Assembly (NCBI RefSeq): GCF_900110775.1
Contig: NZ_FOEP01000008.1
Span: forward strand, 83,565-147,564
Direction of reading: 5' to 3'
Length of the DNA stretch: 64,000 nt
DNA from: Thalassovita taeanensis
GTDB taxonomy: Bacteria > Pseudomonadota > Alphaproteobacteria > Rhodobacterales > Rhodobacteraceae
In this document: positions 34,116 through 42,991 of the stretch, one piece after another
How the letters are laid out: each line of letters opens with the position of its first letter
Position numbering within the stretch: the stretch's first letter is position 1
Made by a program: the position numbers and the translations under genes
The notes under the pieces: generated by a model
Told to the model about the DNA's origin: nothing
Seen by the model: the letters and a program-made list of their open reading frames with translations, nothing else
The model's database searches: none

Positions 34116-35138
34116 TCAGTCGGTATCCTTCTCCGTGTCTTCGACGTTCAAATAGCTTGCGACTAAGTCTCCAAGCTTTTCGAGACGCTCTTGGTCAATC
34201 GGCACTCCTGCAACCTTGATTGATAGGTTTCCATCGACGGAAGTGACCGAAAGATTTCGGTTGCCCACCTTGCGCTTCACGGTGAGTTTTTGGGGCTTTG
34301 TCTTTGGTTTTGGCTTGGCTTTGTTCGTTCTCTCCAAGCTCGCTAAGGCACCCTGTAAATCGCGAAAGCTCATGTCGTAGACGTTCTTGAACGTGTTCAA
34401 GATTTGATCCTGCGCAGCAAAAACGGACCGTGCTCGCGAGACTAGGCTCTCATGCACACCAATTTTCTTGGCGAAGGCCACAGCTGTCAGTTTCTCTTCG
34501 CCAGAAGCCAGCGTCTCATACATTTCACCAATCGAAACCAATCGCTCAAAAGGGCTGAGATTCTCGCGCTCCTCATTCTCGCGAAACCGCAGAAACAACA
34601 TTTCAAACTTGCTGTTCTCAGCGTTTCGCGCGTCAGGCGGGGCTAGTATTGCACGAAGGGGTACACCGAGCTCTGACGCGGCAGCCAGTCGGCGGCGTCC
34701 TGTCAGCATCACGAATGGAACCCCCGCGATATTCGACGGGTCCAACGGATCCGGCTGCCAATCCGGATCCTCTGGCCACACTAGAATGGGCGTGTCCTGC
34801 CCGTTCGAAGCAATGCTGTTTACCAAAGACCTGAAGGCTTCCTGGGACATCCAGTCTTGTCGGCGGTCGGTTCCCATTGGATCGGAGATTTGATCTGGCG
34901 ACAGGCTTATCTCATGGCGACCGTTGAGGATATCCAAACAAAGCTCGGCTCTGCTTCGCTCTACTGCAGCTTGCGACTGCGCAAGCGCTCCTGATTTCCA
35001 GGCACTACCGGCCCCCTTGAAAGGAGTCGAAACAGCATCACTCGATTCTGTCCTGCCTTCGGAGCCGCTCGCACGTTCCTTGTTTGTATCGAGATTGGTA
35101 GCCTTGCTGACCAGCGACCTTGGAATACTGCGTTTCAT
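34116..35138 (-). CDS. repB: Partition protein RepB (ParB type)
   Basis: A 340-aa plasmid RepB. The ParB/Srx box appears as NGQDTPILVWPEDPD and FVMLTGRRRLAAASELGVPLRAIL, followed by the HTH region MYETLASGEEKLTAVAFAKK-type text and IGVHESLVSRARSVF. The C-terminus would dimerise. RepB binds parS and works with RepA to distribute plasmid copies. The start overlaps the repA stop by 4 bp (ATGA). A parS-like palindrome lies inside the gene at 34385-34402. Confidence 0.95.
   Translation of the reverse strand: MKRSIPRSLVSKATNLDTNKERASGSEGRTESSDAVSTPFKGAGSAWKSGALAQSQAAVERSRAELCLDILNGRHEISLSPDQISDPMGTDRRQDWMSQEAFRSLVNSIASNGQDTPILVWPEDPDWQPDPLDPSNIAGVPFVMLTGRRRLAAASELGVPLRAILAPPDARNAENSKFEMLFLRFRENEERENLSPFERLVSIGEMYETLASGEEKLTAVAFAKKIGVHESLVSRARSVFAAQDQILNTFKNVYDMSFRDLQGALASLERTNKAKPKPKTKPQKLTVKRKVGNRNLSVTSVDGNLSIKVAGVPIDQERLEKLGDLVASYLNVEDTEKDTD
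34385..34402. promoter_or_regulatory. parS-like palindrome inside repB
   Basis: TCTTGAACG followed by TGTTCAAGA: identical to the centre of the big palindrome upstream of repA except for one base. A possible second RepB binding site, or chance. Confidence 0.45.
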
Positions 35139-36490
35139 GCTTCACCCTCGCCGTCATCTTCATAGAATTCGTCCATCCAAGTATTGGCGTAGCCACGTTC
35201 GAGTCCTGGCCAGAGTCGCGATATTATGGCGTCGTTCACGGCATCGGCATTCGTGATGAACCGGTTGATCCCCTTGCGCTTTCCCGGCGTGTCTGGCTCG
35301 TATTCGTATACGGACTGATAGACGTCCGAAGCGTTCGAGATCGCGTCGGAACGCAAATAAAACACGGGCAGAATTTCCGTGGGGCAATGTTCTAGCAGGT
35401 TTCCGATGTGGTTAAGATCCTGCGCATTGGACCGTTGAACGATCGTTGGCAACAGCATGTTCGCACCGGTTCCGATCTCGATCCTTTCATGGGCCAGGAT
35501 GTGCTGAAGCATCCCAAGCAGGCCAGTCACAAAGGTCGACAACGTCGCAATGTCGAACCCCTTCATGGTTTGCGGTATGACCAGTGAAGTAGACGCAATC
35601 ACGTTATTCAACTGGAACAGTGTGAGCGCGGGTTGATAGTCGATGATGATGACATCCAGCGTCTCCGCTAGTGCGGTGTCGAGCCGCTCCTGGTCGACCT
35701 TGCCGTCGACTACCAATTCGTTGGGTGGCGTTTTCGGTGGGTGGCCCGCTTTCCAGCGGTCGATGGCATCGCGTAGGTAGCGGTAAAAGCTCTTTCCGGC
35801 GGGGGCTTCGCGGACAAGCCGCGCAATCTGGATCTCACCCTCGGATGTTTCGCCGTGAGCTGGAAGCAGGCGCAGGCCTGGCCAGGAGGTCTTGAGAAGG
35901 AAGCTATCGAGCGTTTGCGCATCGTGGTCGGTATATGGCGCGTCTTCCGACTGAAAGAGTCCAGCAAAGTCCACCATAGAGGCGGTGTTTTCGTCGGGCA
36001 TTTGGGGAAGGCCCTCTCCCCCGACGAAGTAGAGCGTTATTGTACTTTGCGGGTCAGCATCCATAACACCGACACGCATGCCGTAGTGCAAGCTGAGATA
36101 CTGGGCAAAATGCGCCGCGCTCAGACTTTTGGCGGTCCCGCCTTTCTGGCTTGCAAACGAGATGACGGGCAAAGGTGCGTCAGGCTTCCGCCAGGCCAGG
36201 TAGTCGTACGGCCGCTTTGCCGAGGCTGCCAGAAGCGCCCGCATGTGCATCAATTCTGAAAGCGTGAAAACACGCTCTCTTCCAACATATTCTCCTGCGG
36301 GAAAGTCATCGCTCGAATTGGCGAACTTGGTCAGATACTGAATACTCACATTGAGAAACCTAGCGCACTGGCGCATGGACCAGGTTCGCTTGATGCGCTG
36401 ACGCAAGGTGAGTTCCTTGTTCACTGCCACCATCGTGCGCTCAAGCCCACGTGACAGATCCGTCAAAAACTGTTCTAAACTACCGCTCAT
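35135..36490 (-). CDS. repA: Partition ATPase RepA (ParA type)
   Basis: A 451-aa ParA-family ATPase with an N-terminal HTH extension (SMRQCARFLNVSIQYLTKF) and the deviant Walker A SQKGGTAKS at about 114-122, with the signature lysines K116 and K121. Downstream are VGVMDADPQST (switch region) and DVIIDYQPAL (Walker B). RepA powers plasmid segregation and, with RepB, represses its own promoter. It is first in the repABC operon. Confidence 0.95.
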   Translation of the reverse strand: MSGSLEQFLTDLSRGLERTMVAVNKELTLRQRIKRTWSMRQCARFLNVSIQYLTKFANSSDDFPAGEYVGRERVFTLSELMHMRALLAASAKRPYDYLAWRKPDAPLPVISFASQKGGTAKSLSAAHFAQYLSLHYGMRVGVMDADPQSTITLYFVGGEGLPQMPDENTASMVDFAGLFQSEDAPYTDHDAQTLDSFLLKTSWPGLRLLPAHGETSEGEIQIARLVREAPAGKSFYRYLRDAIDRWKAGHPPKTPPNELVVDGKVDQERLDTALAETLDVIIIDYQPALTLFQLNNVIASTSLVIPQTMKGFDIATLSTFVTGLLGMLQHILAHERIEIGTGANMLLPTIVQRSNAQDLNHIGNLLEHCPTEILPVFYLRSDAISNASDVYQSVYEYEPDTPGKRKGINRFITNADAVNDAIISRLWPGLERGYANTWMDEFYEDDGEGEA

Positions 36491-36578
36491 TTATAAGCCC
36501 TGACTTCGGTTGGGTCCGAGTTCGACTCGATTCTGCTTCAATGGTAGCACGGTTCTGAGCAAAAGATAAAGATACCAC

Positions 36579-36599
36579 GCGCCTATAGGTTTCAGGCGC
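36579..36599. promoter_or_regulatory. Inverted repeat upstream of repA
   Basis: Arms GCGCCT and AGGCGC separated by 9 bp, about 90 bp before the repA start. Position fits an operator for RepA autorepression; not proven. Confidence 0.4.
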
Positions 36600-36624
36600 T
36601 TATTTTGAGGCTCAGTGGCTCCAG

Positions 36625-36660
36625 AAACTCCAATCTTGAACGCGTTCAAGATTGGAGTTT
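36625..36660. promoter_or_regulatory. 36-bp perfect palindrome, candidate parS centromere
   Basis: The left half AAACTCCAATCTTGAACG is followed immediately by its exact reverse complement. RepB-type parS sites are palindromes of about 16 bp near the rep genes; here the core CTTGAACG/CGTTCAAG is extended to 36 bp. It lies 135 bp upstream of repA. A near copy of the core is inside repB. Confidence 0.65.
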
Positions 36661-37269
36661 AAGTCGGCTGACCAGAGCGAAGCCGATCAACCATGCATGT
36701 TTCACGCCGCGTCTTTCGGACCCCAGGAGATGACCGTCCTAGTTGGTGGCTTTGCCCATGTTTGCGTTGAAGCCGTGATCACAGATGCTCACCGTGAAGT
36801 AGCCAGCGCCGGTCTCCCCTTTCTGAATCTTCTAGATGCCGCCGCACTCGGTCAGCTTGCCTCACGGGGAGCGTCCGGCGACGCGTTGCGCGAAGGCCGT
36901 CCTGTTCGACCTCGCGACGGGTTCGATGGTAATTCCCAGGTCGGAGGTCAAGATGGAGATTGAGCCGAAGCCTTTGGCGGTTTCGTTGTCGGCGCTTGTG
37001 AAACTGATGCAGCCCGAAGGGTAGCTGCGCGGTTGACCAAGGCCTGACCACGCTGGATGCGAAGCGCCGCATAGAAGGGTAGGGGAGGAAGATGGGCCAC
37101 AGCCGTTGTAGACGGGGCGGCCGCTGCGATGTGCATTCCATGCAACCGGTACGCACCGGGAGACCTGCGGGGACCGGAAGAAATGCCACAGGGAAATGCG
37201 CGGCGTCCTTAAAACTGAACAAAACAAGTAGACCCCTTACTCTCGTGCACGCGCGCAACAAGCGTTGCG
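36661..37269. other. Non-coding stretch between parS and the AAA ATPase gene
   Basis: With 36491-36660 this is a 779-bp gap. Open frames here overlap one another in several frames and none looks like a protein. One minus-strand frame around 36740-36860 keeps protein-like text across stop codons (KIQKGETGAGYFTVSI) and may be the relic of a decayed gene, too degraded to name. Confidence 0.35.
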
Positions 37270-38433
37270 CTATAGTGCTCTCAACAGCCCGATCCCTTGC
37301 TCAAGAGGCATTGCACGAACGCCTTCGGCCACGGGGACGTCATGCTCTCCGGCGTAGATCAACAGCTTCCAGCTGGCCTTGATGTCTTCCGCGCCCACAT
37401 AGAACCCGCGCGAGACCTTTGGCGCAGTCGTGCGCTTGATCTCAACGGCCCAGATGTCGCCCCCAGGCAGGCGAAGGACCAAGTCAAGTTCAGCTCCGGC
37501 AGAAGTGCGATAGAAGAAGGGTTCGGTGCCGGTTGGTGCAGCGGCAAGAAGGGCCTCGATACAGAACCCCTCCCAACTGCCGCCAACGACGGGGTGCCCG
37601 AGCAAGCCCTCGATTGTCCCAATGCTTAACAGGGCATGCACGACCCCGCTGTCGCGGACATAAACCTTTGGCGATTTCACCAAACGCTTGCCGACATTCT
37701 CATGCCAGGGCTGCAGTCGCCGCACCAGCATGAGATCAACGAGCAGATCGAGGTAGCGTCCAATCGTTTGGCCGGAGACGCCCAGCCCCTCGGCGAGGGC
37801 TGCAGCGTTCAATAGACCACCTTGCACATGCGCAAGCATTGTCCAGAAGCGCCGCAAGGTTGCGGCTGGAATACGCGGTCCGAGGGCAGGGATGTCACGT
37901 TCCAGATATGTACGCAGAAAATCCAGACGCCAATCCATGCTGGCTTGATCGCTTGAAGCCATGAAGCTGTCAGGAAAGCCACCACGCAGCCAGAGCGCAT
38001 TCAACTGATCAGCCCCCACCTCGGTAAGCTGTAGAGGGGGCATTTCGATATACCTGACACGTCCAGCAAGGGATTCTGCCGACTGTTGGAGTAGGACGTT
38101 GGAGGCTGATCCCAAGAGCAGAAACTGGCCCGCTCGAAAACCGGCCCGCCTGCGCTGGTCGATCTGACCACGCAGGCTCTTGAAGAGGCCAGGCATCTGC
38201 TGCACCTCATCGAGGATGACGAGTTTTCCCGCCTGTTCATCCAGATATAGATCCGGTTCGGTCAGGATCTGCCTGTCCGCATCTCGTTCTAGATCAAGGT
38301 ATACCGATGGTTGCTCCGAAGCGATGTCTAGAGCGAGCGTGGTTTTCCCAACCTGCCGGGGGCCGAGGAGGACAACAGCAGCTTGGCTCTCGAGCGCGGA
38401 TTGCACAAAGTGATGAGTTTGGCGCTTATACAT
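37270..38433 (-). CDS. AAA ATPase with DUF4143 domain
   Basis: A 387-aa ATPase of the COG1373 group. Walker A LLGPRQVGKTTLA near residue 25, Walker B KLVILDEVQQMPG, a sensor-like LLLGSAS, and a C-terminal DUF4143 region with YLERDIPALGPRI, GLLNAAALAEGLGVSGQTIGRYL (winged helix) and a nuclease-like AELDLVLRLPGGDIWAVEIKRT. The last motif has the D...E-x-K pattern of PD-(D/E)XK folds, although activity in this family is not established. Function unknown; often found on mobile DNA and sometimes linked to toxin-antitoxin behaviour. ATG 38433 preferred to an upstream TTG. Confidence 0.88.
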   Translation of the reverse strand: MYKRQTHHFVQSALESQAAVVLLGPRQVGKTTLALDIASEQPSVYLDLERDADRQILTEPDLYLDEQAGKLVILDEVQQMPGLFKSLRGQIDQRRRAGFRAGQFLLLGSASNVLLQQSAESLAGRVRYIEMPPLQLTEVGADQLNALWLRGGFPDSFMASSDQASMDWRLDFLRTYLERDIPALGPRIPAATLRRFWTMLAHVQGGLLNAAALAEGLGVSGQTIGRYLDLLVDLMLVRRLQPWHENVGKRLVKSPKVYVRDSGVVHALLSIGTIEGLLGHPVVGGSWEGFCIEALLAAAPTGTEPFFYRTSAGAELDLVLRLPGGDIWAVEIKRTTAPKVSRGFYVGAEDIKASWKLLIYAGEHDVPVAEGVRAMPLEQGIGLLRAL

Positions 38434-38552
38434 ACCTTGCAATTACTCCACACGATGGAAGATTTGCAAGGATAAACTGCTTAGCGGGTAAAGTTGCCAC
38501 TCAATTGGAGATGTCGCCTGATGTGACGAACAGGCTTAGCGTCAAAACTCAC

Positions 38553-39434
38553 TCATAGCATCCCAAGCCGCTTCGCCCGCTCCAGCAACATCTTCACTGA
38601 TGATGGCTGCCAGCTTGTCCGGCCGCGGGGTGTGCGCTCACGCATGTTCTCCAAGCGGGCGCAGATGGCCTCAAGCGTAATGTCGGGATCGGCGCCCTTG
38701 ATACCCGCGACGATGGCGGGCAGGCGATCATCTCGCGCACGCGGGCCCGCGCGATCAAGCACAGTCGCGGGGAGGAACCCATCGCGGACATAGGCGTTCA
38801 CAGCGCGCAGCAGACGGCTTTGCGTCCAGCGCCGGGCCTCGGGTAGGGGGCCGTTGATGATGCGCACCACATCTTCCCAAGCCAGATCGGGGCGCAGCCG
38901 ACGCACATGGGGCACCCAGTCCTGCGCAGTTTCATTCAGGCGTTCCATATATCCGTCCTGTCGCGCCAGTCGGACCTTGCGTAGCGCAGCCGGATCCCGG
39001 GCGCGTAGGCCAGGGTTTCCGCCGACCCGCCCCTTTGTTCGTGCGTTGGCAAGCCCAGCCTTGGTCCGTTCACGGATCAGGGCGCGCTCGAACTCGGCGG
39101 CTGCACCCAGAACCTGCAGCGTGAACTTGCCCTGCGGCGATGCCGTGTCGATCGGGTCCTGGATTGACCGAAAGAACGCGCCCTTGGCTTCCAGCCGTTC
39201 AATCACCTCCAGCAAATGCGACAGTGAACGCGCCAACCGGTCGATACGCACAACCACCAGCGTGTCGCCCTTGCCGATGCGCTCCAACACCCGCGCAAGC
39301 ACCGGCCGCGCACGATTGCCGCCCGAGGCCTGTTCTTCATGGATCTCGGCGCACCCCGCGGATTTCAGGGCCTGCGACTGGGGCAGGGGGGTCTGATCCT
39401 CGGTTGAAACGCGCGCGTAGCCTATCAATAGCAT
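38553..39434 (-). CDS. Serine recombinase (resolvase family)
   Basis: A 293-aa recombinase. The N-terminal catalytic domain has YARVSTEDQ with the nucleophilic serine, then VVRIDRLARSLSHLLEVI and RTKAGLANARTKGRVGGN, as in Tn3-type resolvases/invertases. The C-terminal region is longer than the usual HTH (about 150 residues; ERTPRGRTSWQPSSVKMLLERA as probable HTH), so it is a resolvase of the extended kind. It resolves plasmid multimers or acts on a transposon. The upstream gap 39435-39634 has a short palindrome AAACGACCGTTT that could belong to its target site. Confidence 0.88.
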   Translation of the reverse strand: MLLIGYARVSTEDQTPLPQSQALKSAGCAEIHEEQASGGNRARPVLARVLERIGKGDTLVVVRIDRLARSLSHLLEVIERLEAKGAFFRSIQDPIDTASPQGKFTLQVLGAAAEFERALIRERTKAGLANARTKGRVGGNPGLRARDPAALRKVRLARQDGYMERLNETAQDWVPHVRRLRPDLAWEDVVRIINGPLPEARRWTQSRLLRAVNAYVRDGFLPATVLDRAGPRARDDRLPAIVAGIKGADPDITLEAICARLENMRERTPRGRTSWQPSSVKMLLERAKRLGML

Positions 39435-39634
39435 CAAAACAGGCCTTTTGCAGTTTCATATACCTCTACTAAACGACCGTTTGAAAACGAATGCAAGGGC
39501 GTGCACTGTGGCGCTGCTCAGCAGAGAACCCTTGGTTTCCATACGCTGAGCGCGATCAGCGAGCTCTCGCAGACCATCGCGCGCCCGTGCTATATAAGGT
39601 GTGCAGGCGCACTCTGACAAAACACTTTGGTAAA

Positions 39635-39658
39635 ATGCAAAAGTGCGGTATTTTGCAT
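39635..39658. promoter_or_regulatory. Inverted-repeat operator before the HTH protein gene
   Basis: Perfect 8-bp arms ATGCAAAA and TTTTGCAT separated by 8 bp, ending two bases before the ATG at 39661. This blocks use of the upstream GTG start and suggests autoregulation by the downstream HTH protein. Confidence 0.6.
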
Positions 39659-39660
39659 AC

Positions 39661-40728
39661 ATGAAGACTCAAGTATCTATGCAGTATGATATTTTTTACG
39701 ATCCTCTTGTGAATGCGGAGGGGCTTGAAGAGACGTCTGAGGACGACCTGTGGTTCCTGCCCGGTCCGATGGACGAGGAGCCAGATTATCTGCCGCCCGG
39801 ACCTAGGGCAGAGCTTCGTGAAACCGCAGTCCTCGACGATTGGCGGAAGGCAGAGGCGGGCAATGCCGCGCGTCTCGCCCGTGTGGCTGGCCGGATCGGC
39901 GCGCTGGACGACCGGCTGCGCCGTGGCCCGAAAGGTTGGCGGCACAGGCTCGCGCTGATGGAGGCGGCAGACCTCAGCTGGTTTGTAGGCGACCGAATTG
40001 GCCCGGATCGGCTGGCGCTCTGGAAATCCATGCGCTTGTCCGGCGTGCAGGACGACACCGCGGCGCTCGCGCGTGTCGGATGGGCAGTGCGGCGTCTTAC
40101 AGGCGGCCTTGGACCGGAAGTGGACCTGTCCGCCTTCCTCGACCGCCGCGACCCCGAGAACCTCGGCGTTGAAGCCGAACCGTTCGCGGAACGCGCGGGC
40201 GGTTGGCTCGATCTTATGGCGCAAGCCGCCGATCTTCACCCAGTCACGCGCGCTTGCATGGGCTTCCATCTCTGGAGTCTCGCGGGCCTCGGGCAGCACG
40301 GCGACCGGATGGAAGCGGCGGTCACAGCCGCACGGATCGTGGCCAGTGAGGGCAAGGGGGCGCTCTTCGCGCCTTTGGCCATGGGCGGGGCAGGAGGATT
40401 GCGCTCCGGTGGCCCACCCGCTGACCGTCTGTCTCGTTGGCTTGACGGGATGGAGACCGCATGCCTGACCGCAATGCGTCACCTCGATGATATCGAGGCA
40501 TGGTCGGCGAGGGCGGAAGCCGAGATGAGCCCGCTTTCCGGCCGCACGCCCCCGGCCTTGTGCGCGGTACTTACCGAATGGCCGCTCGTGTCCGCTCCGA
40601 TGGCCGAGGCCCTGATCGGCGCCAGCCGGGCTGCCATCCAGCGCAACCTTGCTTGGATGGAAGCGCGTGGTCTGATCCACGAGATGACGGGGCAGGGGCG
40701 GTATCGGATGTGGAGGGTCGCAACTTAA
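39661..40728 (+). CDS. RHE_PE00001-like HTH protein
   Basis: A 355-aa protein. The N-terminus FYDPLVNAEGLEETSEDDLWFLPGP is followed by DWRKAEAGNAARLARVAGRIGALDDRLRR, and the end is an HTH-like SAPMAEALIGASRAAIQRNLAWMEARGLI followed by a wing TGQGRYRMWRV. This layout is that of the RHE_PE00001/DUF1612-like HTH proteins found on repABC plasmids. It is probably a DNA-binding regulator of its own gene. ATG 39661 follows from the operator position. Confidence 0.75.
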   Translation: MKTQVSMQYDIFYDPLVNAEGLEETSEDDLWFLPGPMDEEPDYLPPGPRAELRETAVLDDWRKAEAGNAARLARVAGRIGALDDRLRRGPKGWRHRLALMEAADLSWFVGDRIGPDRLALWKSMRLSGVQDDTAALARVGWAVRRLTGGLGPEVDLSAFLDRRDPENLGVEAEPFAERAGGWLDLMAQAADLHPVTRACMGFHLWSLAGLGQHGDRMEAAVTAARIVASEGKGALFAPLAMGGAGGLRSGGPPADRLSRWLDGMETACLTAMRHLDDIEAWSARAEAEMSPLSGRTPPALCAVLTEWPLVSAPMAEALIGASRAAIQRNLAWMEARGLIHEMTGQGRYRMWRVAT

Positions 40729-40901
40729 GCCGTGCTCTTTGTCGGGGGGCCGACAGTTTATGTTAGAGTCAACGCTTCTGTCCGCCAAACTTGCAGAAAA
40801 TTCGCGCATCGAGCCCACTTTGATGAATTTTGCTCGAAGCACGAATGTCCGCATGGATGAAAACGAACCGCCCGTGTCCAGTCTTCGTCTCTTGCTGCGG
40901 C

Positions 40902-42221
40902 TTATAAATGCGTGGCCCAGCGAGGATGGCTCTCGTCAATGATCAAGGCATGGCTGTGCCTGCGATGTCCCCTTAGGTGGGGATGGTCGAGTGGCAAATT
41001 ATCGTGGGTGTGCTCAAGCTCAACGGGATCGCCGGACGGCCAGAGTTTCAGCGCTGCGAGCATTCCGAAGGCGGCGATGAGGGCCAGTCCGATCAGTGCG
41101 GGAACGACACCATAGACTGTCAGCAGCCATCCCGACAGCGGATAGGTCACAAGCCAGCAGGCGTGGGACAGCGCGAATTGCGCCGCGAAGAGTGCCGGGC
41201 GGTCCCCGGCGTGGGCGGAACGGCGCAGCAGTCGGCCGGAAGGGGTGAGGACAGCGGAATATCCGAGCCCCACCAGCAACCAGGCTGTCAGAAGGATGGA
41301 CCAGCCAAGGCCCGCTCCAAGGACCGTCAACGCCAGACCGACCAGAGTAGCCACCATCAGCGTGGCTCCGCCGAACATCACGGGCCGGTCCGGCAACACA
41401 TCGAGAACACGCGGCAGGACCAGCGCGGCGATCATCGACCCTGCGCCGAAGGCGAACATCGTCCAGGCCAGAGCACTTTCCGAAAGGCCGAGCGAGCCGC
41501 GCACAAGAACGACGGTATTGACCAGCACCATCGCACCTGCCGCCGCCGCCGCGAGGTTCAATGCCAAGAGCCCGCGCAAGCGGGGCGTGGCCAGATAGAT
41601 GCGGATGCCGCGCGTAGTGCGGTCATAGACACCGCGCGGCTCGGATGGGCGGGGACTGGGCAGCACGACCGAAACAACCAGAAGGGCCGATGCGGCGAAA
41701 CCGAGGACCGTGCCGAGGAAAAGCGAATTGTAGGACATCACCGCGAGCAGAAGGGCCGCCAGCGTCGGGCTGACGATGTTTTCCAGATCGTAGGCCAGCC
41801 GCGACAGCGACAGCGCGCGGGTATAGCGCGCCTCTTCGGGCAGAACGTCCGGGATCGTCGCCTGAAAGGTCGGCGTGAAGGCGGCGGAAGCCGATTGAAG
41901 AAGGAAGATCAGGACGTAGACCTGCCAGACCTCGGTCACGAAGGGCAGTGCGAGCGCGACACCGGCACGCACCAGATCGAGCGTCACCAGAAGCGCGCGG
42001 CGCGGCACGCGGTCTGCGAAAGCCCCTGCAATGGGCGCGATGCCCACATAAGCAACCATCTTGATGGTGAAGACTGTGCCGAGGACCAGCGCCGCCCCGT
42101 CGCCCGAAAGATCAAAGGCGAGCAGGCCGAGTGCGACTGTGGCGAGTCCGGTACCCAGAAGGGCTACGACCTGTGCCAGAAACAGGTGCCGATAAGTGCG
42201 GTCGGAGAGAATATCGAGCAT
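40902..42221 (-). CDS. MFS metal exporter with histidine-rich tail (NreB-like)
   Basis: A 439-aa MFS transporter with about 12 hydrophobic segments and the MFS loop GAFADRVPRRALL. The C-terminal tail ELEHTHDNLPLDHPHLRG, then HRRHSHALIIDESH, is strongly His-rich, as in NreB-type nickel exporters, and would bind the cargo metal. It probably pumps Ni, Co or Cu out of the cytoplasm. The gene lies 8 bp after the CsoR/RcnR-type repressor, so its expression is likely metal-induced. Confidence 0.85.
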   Translation of the reverse strand: MLDILSDRTYRHLFLAQVVALLGTGLATVALGLLAFDLSGDGAALVLGTVFTIKMVAYVGIAPIAGAFADRVPRRALLVTLDLVRAGVALALPFVTEVWQVYVLIFLLQSASAAFTPTFQATIPDVLPEEARYTRALSLSRLAYDLENIVSPTLAALLLAVMSYNSLFLGTVLGFAASALLVVSVVLPSPRPSEPRGVYDRTTRGIRIYLATPRLRGLLALNLAAAAAGAMVLVNTVVLVRGSLGLSESALAWTMFAFGAGSMIAALVLPRVLDVLPDRPVMFGGATLMVATLVGLALTVLGAGLGWSILLTAWLLVGLGYSAVLTPSGRLLRRSAHAGDRPALFAAQFALSHACWLVTYPLSGWLLTVYGVVPALIGLALIAAFGMLAALKLWPSGDPVELEHTHDNLPLDHPHLRGHRRHSHALIIDESHPRWATHL

Positions 42222-42229
42222 GGTCAGCC

Positions 42230-42490
42230 TCAGAGATATCGGGCGATCGCCCGCAACTCGGCGCGATCAGTTTCAGAACTTTCAACGTCGATACAATGGT
42301 CCATGTGATCATGGATCAGCGCACGCTTGGCGTTCGTCACGGCCTTTTCGACCGCTTGCATCTGCTGAGCAATCTCCAGACAGGGTTTGCCCGCCTCGAT
42401 CATTTCGATCACGGCGCGCAAATGGCCGTCAGCGCGTTTCAGCCGGGCGACAAGGGCGGGATGGGTTGCATGGACTGGATGTTTTGTCAT
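42230..42490 (-). CDS. CsoR/RcnR-family metal-sensing repressor
   Basis: An 86-aa DUF156 protein. The ligands of this family can be read: C37, H62 and C66, with the same 25 and 4 residue spacing as CsoR (C-H-C, copper) and RcnR (C-H-H, nickel/cobalt). Having Cys at the third position points to CsoR-like geometry, but H4 near the N-terminus is RcnR-like, so the metal is unsettled. It would repress the divergent promoters through the G-tract palindrome at 42497-42523. First gene of the leftward operon with the exporter. Confidence 0.88.
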   Translation of the reverse strand: MTKHPVHATHPALVARLKRADGHLRAVIEMIEAGKPCLEIAQQMQAVEKAVTNAKRALIHDHMDHCIDVESSETDRAELRAIARYL

Positions 42491-42496
42491 AAAGTA

Positions 42497-42523
42497 GTTC
42501 TATCCCCCCCGGGAGGATAGAAC
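42497..42523. promoter_or_regulatory. CsoR/RcnR-type operator
   Basis: Perfect arms GTTCTATCC and GGATAGAAC around a CCCCCGGGA centre. Operators of this family are palindromes with G/C tracts. It sits 7 bp from the repressor start and just before the rightward gene, so controls both. Confidence 0.75.
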
Positions 42524-42526
42524 AAG

Positions 42527-42931
42527 ATGGTGCCACGACGCACCACGCTAGAGACGGGCAGACGGGCAGATCCTATGGATACCTTGAGGACAGTTGTAAA
42601 CGCCGCGTTTGCGACACTCTTATGTTTGGCCGTACTCCTCTGGTCTGTGGTGCCCGCAACCTCGCACGCACCCTCAGTCATCGGCGTCCTTCAAGAGCAC
42701 GCAGAAATGGTTGCTGAGCACGGTCATTCGCATGGACTGGAAGAAGACCTCGCCTGGGCCATGCATGGACATAGCCATGACAGCATCGATCACGATCACA
42801 GTCAGGCGGTCGTGCCTGGCCCCGACCGATCGCCGCACCCGCTCGATATTTATAGAGCCGCATGGCCGTTGAGTTCGGCCACGTCGAACACCTTGCAGAC
42901 ATACCAAATCGAAAGACCTCCGCGCGTCTGA
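42527..42931 (+). CDS. His-rich exported metal-binding protein
   Basis: A 134-aa protein with a hydrophobic signal/anchor (TVVNAAFATLLCLAVLLWSVV) and a histidine-rich periplasmic part: QEHAEMVAEHGHSHGLEEDL then HGHSHDSIDHDHSQ. Such proteins buffer divalent metals. The start is either ATG 42527, using the GGAGGA within the operator as ribosome site, or ATG 42575 directly before the signal. It is the first gene of the rightward metal operon. Family not named. Confidence 0.7.
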   Translation: MVPRRTTLETGRRADPMDTLRTVVNAAFATLLCLAVLLWSVVPATSHAPSVIGVLQEHAEMVAEHGHSHGLEEDLAWAMHGHSHDSIDHDHSQAVVPGPDRSPHPLDIYRAAWPLSSATSNTLQTYQIERPPRV

Positions 42932-42991
42932 TCGACTGCGTGCCAACAGCGCGCTGCATTCGATCATCAACACATATGCGGAGTTCAATCC

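Noticed and set aside
34116..36490. repA/repB as a chromosomal parAB locus
   Set aside because: Order, ctRNA signals and adjacent repC are those of a repABC plasmid.
36779..37261. 160-aa minus-strand open frame
   Set aside because: Overlaps other frames of equal quality, strongly Arg-rich, and has no homology-like text.
40977..42308. 443-aa plus-strand open frame opposite the MFS exporter
   Set aside because: Gln/Arg/His-rich antisense shadow; the MFS gene has all the real motifs.
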